From Haliea sp. (lineage in GTDB: Bacteria > Pseudomonadota > Gammaproteobacteria > Pseudomonadales > Halieaceae), in the NCBI GenBank assembly GCA_024642245.1, contig JAHEBM010000017.1, forward strand, positions 1 through 62,076: a stretch of DNA of 62,076 nt. The letters are read 5' to 3'. Made by a program: the position numbers and the translations under genes. The notes below the pieces were generated by a model. The model was not told where the DNA came from. It ran no database searches and saw only the letters and a list, made by a program, of their open reading frames with translations. Shown here piece by piece: positions 57,461 through 62,076 of this stretch (the stretch's first letter is position 1; each line of letters opens with the position of its first letter).

Positions 57461-60400
57461 ATGAGCGCAGGCCTTTTTAGACCTGAAGAATTCCGTGACA
57501 ATTGCGGATTCGGATTGATTGCACATACCTCCGGTGAGGCCAGCCACCGCCTGCTGCAAACAGCCATTGAGTCGCTCACTTGCATGACGCACCGTGGCGG
57601 TATCGCCGCGGATGGCAAGACCGGGGATGGTTGCGGACTGCTGATGCAGATGCCCGAGCGCTTTATGCGGACCCTGGCGCAGGCGTGTTTTGGTGTCAGC
57701 CTTGCCGATAACTTCGGCATTGGACAGGTTTTTCTCAGCAACAACCCGGACCTCGCAGCCGCGGCGCGCAGCGCCACCGAAAAGGCGTTGTCCGACCAGG
57801 GCCTGCGCGTCCTGGGCTGGCGGGTCGTACCTACTGACAGTACTGTGTGTGGCTCGATCGCATTAGCGAGCCTCCCGGTGATCGAGCAGGTATTTGTCGA
57901 TGCGCCCGGAATCTCCGCCGACGACCTGAGCACCAAATTGTTTGTCGCCCGTCGCAAGGCGGAGATTGCCAACGCCGCAGACGGTGAGTTCTATCTGTGC
58001 AGCCTGTCGGGCCGGGTCATTGCATACAAGGGCCTGGTCATGCCGGTGGATCTGCCGCGATTTTACCTCGACCTGGATGACGACCGGCTGGAGACGGCTA
58101 TTTGTGTCTTTCACCAGCGTTTCTCTACCAATACCATGCCTCGCTGGCCACTGGCACAGCCCTTTCGCCTGCTGGCCCACAATGGCGAGATCAATACGAT
58201 TGAAGGCAACCGCAATTGGGCCGATGCCCGCACCGCACGTTTTGAGAGCGACAAAATACCCGATATCCAGTCCATTGCCCCGCTGGTAAACCGGACCGGT
58301 TCCGACTCCTCCAGCCTGGACAATATGCTCGACGTCCTGCTGACGGGCGGGGTGGATATGGCCCGGGCGCTGCGCATGCTGATTCCCCCTGCCTGGCAGA
58401 ACATCGAGTCCATGGACCCGGACCTGAAAGCCTTTTACGAATACCATTCCATGCATATGGAACCCTGGGACGGGCCGGCCGGCATCGTGCTCACTGACGG
58501 GCGCTACGCGGTCTGCCTGCTCGACCGCAATGGCCTGCGCCCCGCCCGCTGGGTGACAACCAGGGACGGGTTTATCACCCTGGCCTCCGAGGTGGGGACC
58601 CACGGCTACAAAAACGAGGATGTCATCGCCAAGGGCCGGGTTGGACCCGGCCAGATCCTGATGGTGGATACCCATACCGGTGAACTGCTGCAGAACGATG
58701 AAATCGACAATCGCCTGAAAGCCCGGCACCCGTACAAGCGCTGGCTGAGGGAGAAATCCCAGCGCATTGAGGGGACCTTCGGCGGCGAAATGGCCTCAGG
58801 CATCGAGCCGGCCATGCTCAATACCTACATGAAAATGTTTCAGGTCAGTTTTGAGGAGCGTGACCAGATCCTGCGCCCGCTGGCGGAAACCGGCAATGAG
58901 GGCGTTGGCTCCATGGGCGATGACACGCCCATGGCGGTCCTGTCGCGCCTGGAGCGCGCCCTGTACGATTTCTTCCGGCAGAAATTTGCGCAGGTGACCA
59001 ACCCGCCAATTGACCCCCTGCGCGAGACGATTGTCATGTCCCTGGTGACGGACCTGGGGGGTGAGAAAAATATTTTCCTGGAGGGCCCGGAGCACGCTGA
59101 CCGCGTGGTTCTGTCCTCCCCGGTTTTGTCACAGGGCAAATTTACCACGCTGACGCAGCTGGACAGGCCGGGCTTTGTGGTACGCAAGCTCGACTGCACC
59201 TACCGGCCCGCGGAGAAAAACCTGAAGCAGGCGATCGAGGAAATGGCGGCTGAGGCGGAGAAAGCCATACTCGGTGGCGCCACGATACTCATTCTTTCCG
59301 ATCGCGCCATCGAGAAAGACCGCCTGCCTGTTCACAGCCTGCTGTCCGCTGGCGCGGTCCATCACCACCTGATCCGCAAGGGCTTGCGGGTTGACGCCAA
59401 TATTGTAGTGGAGACTGCGAGCGCCCGGGATTCTCACCAGATAGCCTGCCTGCTTGGTTTTGGCGCCACCGCGGTTTACCCCTACCTCGCCTACAGCGTA
59501 CTGGAGGAGTCGATTCGCAGCGGCGAGGTGTTGGGCGAGCCCAGTACCTGTTACAAGAACTACCGCAAGGGCATCAACAAGGGCCTGCTGAAAATCATGT
59601 CGAAAATGGGCATATCGGCCGTCAGTTCCTACCGGGGTGCCCAGCTGTTCGAGGCGGTCGGCCTGGCGCAGGAAGTGGTGGAACTGGCCTTTCCGGGCGT
59701 TTCATCGCGTATCAAGGGCGCGGATTTTCACGAGCTAGAACAGGACCAGGTCGCCCTCGCCCGCAAGGCCTGGACACAGCGCAAGGATATCGAGCAGGGG
59801 GGTCTGCTCAAATATGTCCATGGGCAGGAATACCATGCATTCAACCCCGACGTGGTAATGACCCTGCAGGAGGCGGTGGCGAGCGGTGATTACGCCGTTT
59901 ACCAGCGTTATTCCTCGCTGGTGAACACGCGCCCCGTGGCCACTCTTCGTGATTTGCTCAAGCCAGTGGAGGCGGCGACACCGCTCGCCCTGGAGGCGGT
60001 CGAGCCCATTGAGAAAATCCTGCCGCGTTTTGACTCTGCCGGTATGTCACTGGGGGCCCTGAGTCCCGAGGCTCACCAGGCGCTGGCCGCGGCCATGAAT
60101 CGAATGGGTGCGCGCTCCAATTCGGGTGAGGGTGGCGAGGATCCGGAGCGGTTTGGCACCGAGCGAGTTTCCAAGATCAAGCAGATTGCTTCCGGCCGGT
60201 TTGGGGTTACCCCGCATTACCTGGTCAATGCGGAGGTGCTGCAGATCAAGATTGCCCAGGGGGCCAAGCCCGGCGAAGGCGGTCAATTGCCCGGCGGCAA
60301 GGTCAACGACCTGATCGCACGGCTGCGCTACTCGGTACCCGGCGTGACCCTGATTTCACCGCCGCCGCATCATGATATCTACTCTATCGAGGATCTCGCC

Positions 60401-61903
60401 CAGCTCATTTTTGACCTGAAACAGGTCAATCCCCAGGCGCTGGTTTCCGTCAAACTGGTCTCAGAACCCGGCGTGGGTACCATCGCGGCGGGTGTGGCCA
60501 AGGCCTACGCCGACCTGATTACCATTTCCGGTTATGACGGTGGCACGGCAGCCAGTCCCCTGACGTCTATCCGCTATGCCGGTTCACCCTTTGAGCTGGG
60601 CCTGGCAGAGGTGCAGCAGACCCTGCGGGGCAACCACCTGCGCGGATTTATCCGCCTGCAGGCAGACGGTGGGCTGAAGACCGGCCTGGACGTCATCAAG
60701 GCGGCGATCCTCGGCGCCGAGAGTTTCGGCTTTGGCACCGCGCCCATGGTAGCGCTCGGGTGTAAGTACTTACGTATCTGCCACCTCAATAACTGTGCGA
60801 CAGGTGTTGCAACCCAGAACCAGAAACTGCGGGATGACCACTTCAACGGCACGGTAGAAATGGTGGTCAATTTCTTTACTTTCGTGGCGACAGAGACCCG
60901 GGAATGGCTGGCACGGCTGGGGGTGCCCTCGCTGGAAGCCCTCATCGGCAGGACCGACCTGCTGGAGCTGCTGCCGGGGGAAACCACAAAGCAGGGCAAA
61001 CTGGATCTGGCGCCTATCCTGCACAAGGCGCAGGAGGCGGCAGGCCAGCCGGAGTTTTGCCAGGTGCCATCGAACCTGCCCTTCGACCGCGGCGAGAAGG
61101 CAGAAATGATGCTGGCGCAAACCCTGCCCGCGATAGAAGCGAAGAGCGGTGGGGAATTCGCCTTCCAGGTCACCAACTGTGACCGCTCCATCGGTGCCCG
61201 GCTGTCCGGCGAGATCGCCCGGCGCCATGGCAATATGGGCATGGAAAGCGCCCCCCTGGTGCTGCGCCTGACCGGGACCGCGGGCCAGAGTTTTGGCGTG
61301 TGGAACGCCGGCGGCCTGCATATGTACCTGGAGGGAGACTCCAATGATTACGTGGGCAAGGGCATGGCAGGTGGCAAGCTGGTGGTCTACCCGGCGCGAG
61401 ACAGTAGCTATAAGTCCCAGGAAACCGTGATTATCGGCAATACCTGCCTGTACGGTGCAACCGGTGGCCGGCTCTTTGCCGCGGGTATCGCCGGGGAGCG
61501 GTTTGGCGTGCGCAACAGTGGCGCCCATGCCGTGGTCGAGGGAACCGGGGACCATTGCTGTGAATACATGACAGGCGGCGTGATCACCGTGCTCGGCCCC
61601 ACCGGGGTCAATTTCGGCGCGGGCATGACTGGCGGGTTTGCCTACGTGCTGGACAAGGACCGCAGCTTCATCGACAAGTACAACAGTGAACTGGTCGAAA
61701 TTCATCGTGTGAGTGCCGAGTACATGGAGCCCTACCGGAACCACCTGCGCAGCAATATCAGGGAGTTCGCCAGCGAGACACATTCGGAATGGGGTGCCTA
61801 CCTGCTGGAGAATTTTGAAGACTACGTCGGCAAGTTCTGGCTGGTTAAGCCCAAGGCGGCTGACCTTGATCGCCTGTTGTCACGACTGCGTGACACAGAT
61901 TAG
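57461..61903 (+). CDS. gltB: Glutamate synthase (NADPH) large subunit
   Basis: GOGAT alpha subunit: transfers the amide of glutamine to 2-oxoglutarate, giving two glutamates. 1480 residues. A 14-residue propeptide precedes the catalytic cysteine ([11 protein letters not shown], Cys15) of the N-terminal amidotransferase domain. A central domain follows, then the FMN-binding synthase domain with [20 protein letters not shown] and the 3Fe-4S ligands Cys1101, Cys1107 and Cys1112 ([12 protein letters not shown]), and the C-terminal beta-helix with repeated G-x-x-G-x-x-x-G stretches. gltD follows after 9 bp. Confidence 0.98.
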   Translation: MSAGLFRPEEFRDNCGFGLIAHTSGEASHRLLQTAIESLTCMTHRGGIAADGKTGDGCGLLMQMPERFMRTLAQACFGVSLADNFGIGQVFLSNNPDLAAAARSATEKALSDQGLRVLGWRVVPTDSTVCGSIALASLPVIEQVFVDAPGISADDLSTKLFVARRKAEIANAADGEFYLCSLSGRVIAYKGLVMPVDLPRFYLDLDDDRLETAICVFHQRFSTNTMPRWPLAQPFRLLAHNGEINTIEGNRNWADARTARFESDKIPDIQSIAPLVNRTGSDSSSLDNMLDVLLTGGVDMARALRMLIPPAWQNIESMDPDLKAFYEYHSMHMEPWDGPAGIVLTDGRYAVCLLDRNGLRPARWVTTRDGFITLASEVGTHGYKNEDVIAKGRVGPGQILMVDTHTGELLQNDEIDNRLKARHPYKRWLREKSQRIEGTFGGEMASGIEPAMLNTYMKMFQVSFEERDQILRPLAETGNEGVGSMGDDTPMAVLSRLERALYDFFRQKFAQVTNPPIDPLRETIVMSLVTDLGGEKNIFLEGPEHADRVVLSSPVLSQGKFTTLTQLDRPGFVVRKLDCTYRPAEKNLKQAIEEMAAEAEKAILGGATILILSDRAIEKDRLPVHSLLSAGAVHHHLIRKGLRVDANIVVETASARDSHQIACLLGFGATAVYPYLAYSVLEESIRSGEVLGEPSTCYKNYRKGINKGLLKIMSKMGISAVSSYRGAQLFEAVGLAQEVVELAFPGVSSRIKGADFHELEQDQVALARKAWTQRKDIEQGGLLKYVHGQEYHAFNPDVVMTLQEAVASGDYAVYQRYSSLVNTRPVATLRDLLKPVEAATPLALEAVEPIEKILPRFDSAGMSLGALSPEAHQALAAAMNRMGARSNSGEGGEDPERFGTERVSKIKQIASGRFGVTPHYLVNAEVLQIKIAQGAKPGEGGQLPGGKVNDLIARLRYSVPGVTLISPPPHHDIYSIEDLAQLIFDLKQVNPQALVSVKLVSEPGVGTIAAGVAKAYADLITISGYDGGTAASPLTSIRYAGSPFELGLAEVQQTLRGNHLRGFIRLQADGGLKTGLDVIKAAILGAESFGFGTAPMVALGCKYLRICHLNNCATGVATQNQKLRDDHFNGTVEMVVNFFTFVATETREWLARLGVPSLEALIGRTDLLELLPGETTKQGKLDLAPILHKAQEAAGQPEFCQVPSNLPFDRGEKAEMMLAQTLPAIEAKSGGEFAFQVTNCDRSIGARLSGEIARRHGNMGMESAPLVLRLTGTAGQSFGVWNAGGLHMYLEGDSNDYVGKGMAGGKLVVYPARDSSYKSQETVIIGNTCLYGATGGRLFAAGIAGERFGVRNSGAHAVVEGTGDHCCEYMTGGVITVLGPTGVNFGAGMTGGFAYVLDKDRSFIDKYNSELVEIHRVSAEYMEPYRNHLRSNIREFASETHSEWGAYLLENFEDYVGKFWLVKPKAADLDRLLSRLRDTD

Positions 61904-61912
61904 GAATAGGCT

Positions 61913-62076
61913 ATGAGCAAACGTTTGGAAAACCATTTCCAGTTTATCGATGTCGGTCGCCACGACCCCGATAAAAAGTCCCTGCGCACGCGTAAAACCG
62001 AGTACGTGGAGATCTACAACCCCTACAGCCAGGAGCAGGTGGCAGATCAGTCCCACCGTTGCCTGGAGTGTGGTAA
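61913..62076 (+). CDS. gltD: Glutamate synthase small subunit (5' end only)
   Basis: The first 54 codons before the window ends: MSKRLENHFQFIDVGRHDPD, later YVEIYNPYSQEQVADQSHRC and CLECG. The cysteines begin the 4Fe-4S cluster-binding region of GltD, the FAD/NADPH subunit that supplies electrons to GltB. ATG at 61913 has AGGAATAGG upstream; it is in operon with gltB. Confidence 0.95.
   Translation, partial: MSKRLENHFQFIDVGRHDPDKKSLRTRKTEYVEIYNPYSQEQVADQSHRCLECG

Overview
The window is chromosomal, core-genome DNA of a gammaproteobacterium, GC-rich (roughly 60%) and densely coding. Gene content and order point to the Pseudomonas/Cellvibrionales side of the class, most likely a marine Halieaceae-like organism. 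This placement is inference from gene order and protein resemblance; there is no rRNA here to confirm it. The right part (about 32-62 kb) follows a gene order I know from Pseudomonas: tatCBA-hisEI-ubiB-ubiJ-ubiE-hslUV-ftsN-argS-priA-rpmE-maeB-mrcA-pilMNOPQ-aroKB-gltBD. The left part holds glnA-thiI-typA and parC/serB blocks that are also linked in pseudomonads. I see no tRNA or rRNA genes, insertion sequences, prophage, CRISPR array or plasmid functions.

Layout. 1-5.5 kb: glnA (cut by the window edge) with a sigma-54 promoter and NtrC sites, then thiI, typA and dtd. 5.5-14 kb: elaA acetyltransferase, a cyclic-nucleotide-fold protein, parC, a membrane protein with a degenerate cyclase-like domain, serB, and a large protein with a PilZ-like C-terminus. 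13.9-15.5 kb: efp with its modifying enzyme gene epmA. 15.5-18.1 kb (minus strand): nhaC-thioesterase-crotonase operon. 18.3-23.2 kb: a DMT transporter, then a DNA-repair pair (FAN1-type VRR-NUC nuclease and an Fe-S helicase carrying an N-terminal nuclease-like domain).

23.2-27.9 kb is the most distinctive block. A cfa-type methyltransferase, a DUF1365 protein and an FAD oxidoreductase are transcribed divergently from an ECF sigma factor and its ChrR-type zinc/cupin anti-sigma factor. Both directions carry the same promoter motif (GATCC-N16-CGTAWA). This looks like a complete, autoregulated singlet-oxygen/photooxidative membrane-stress module.

28-32 kb: the three-gene proton-translocating transhydrogenase operon, preceded by a cluster of inverted repeats and followed by a terminator, then a hemerythrin-like protein with a Lys/Ala-rich N-terminus. 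32-46 kb (minus strand): ABC exporter, Tat translocase, histidine biosynthesis (hisE, hisI), ubiquinone genes, a DUF971 protein, HslUV protease with a heat-shock (sigma-32) promoter, an FtsN-like protein, argS and priA. 46-62 kb: rpmE, malic enzyme, penicillin-binding protein 1A (minus strand), the type IV pilus pilMNOPQ operon, aroK, aroB, gltB and the start of gltD. glnA at one end and gltBD at the other form the GS-GOGAT ammonia-assimilation pathway. Start codons were chosen from family N-termini and Shine-Dalgarno sequences; ambiguous cases are noted entry by entry.
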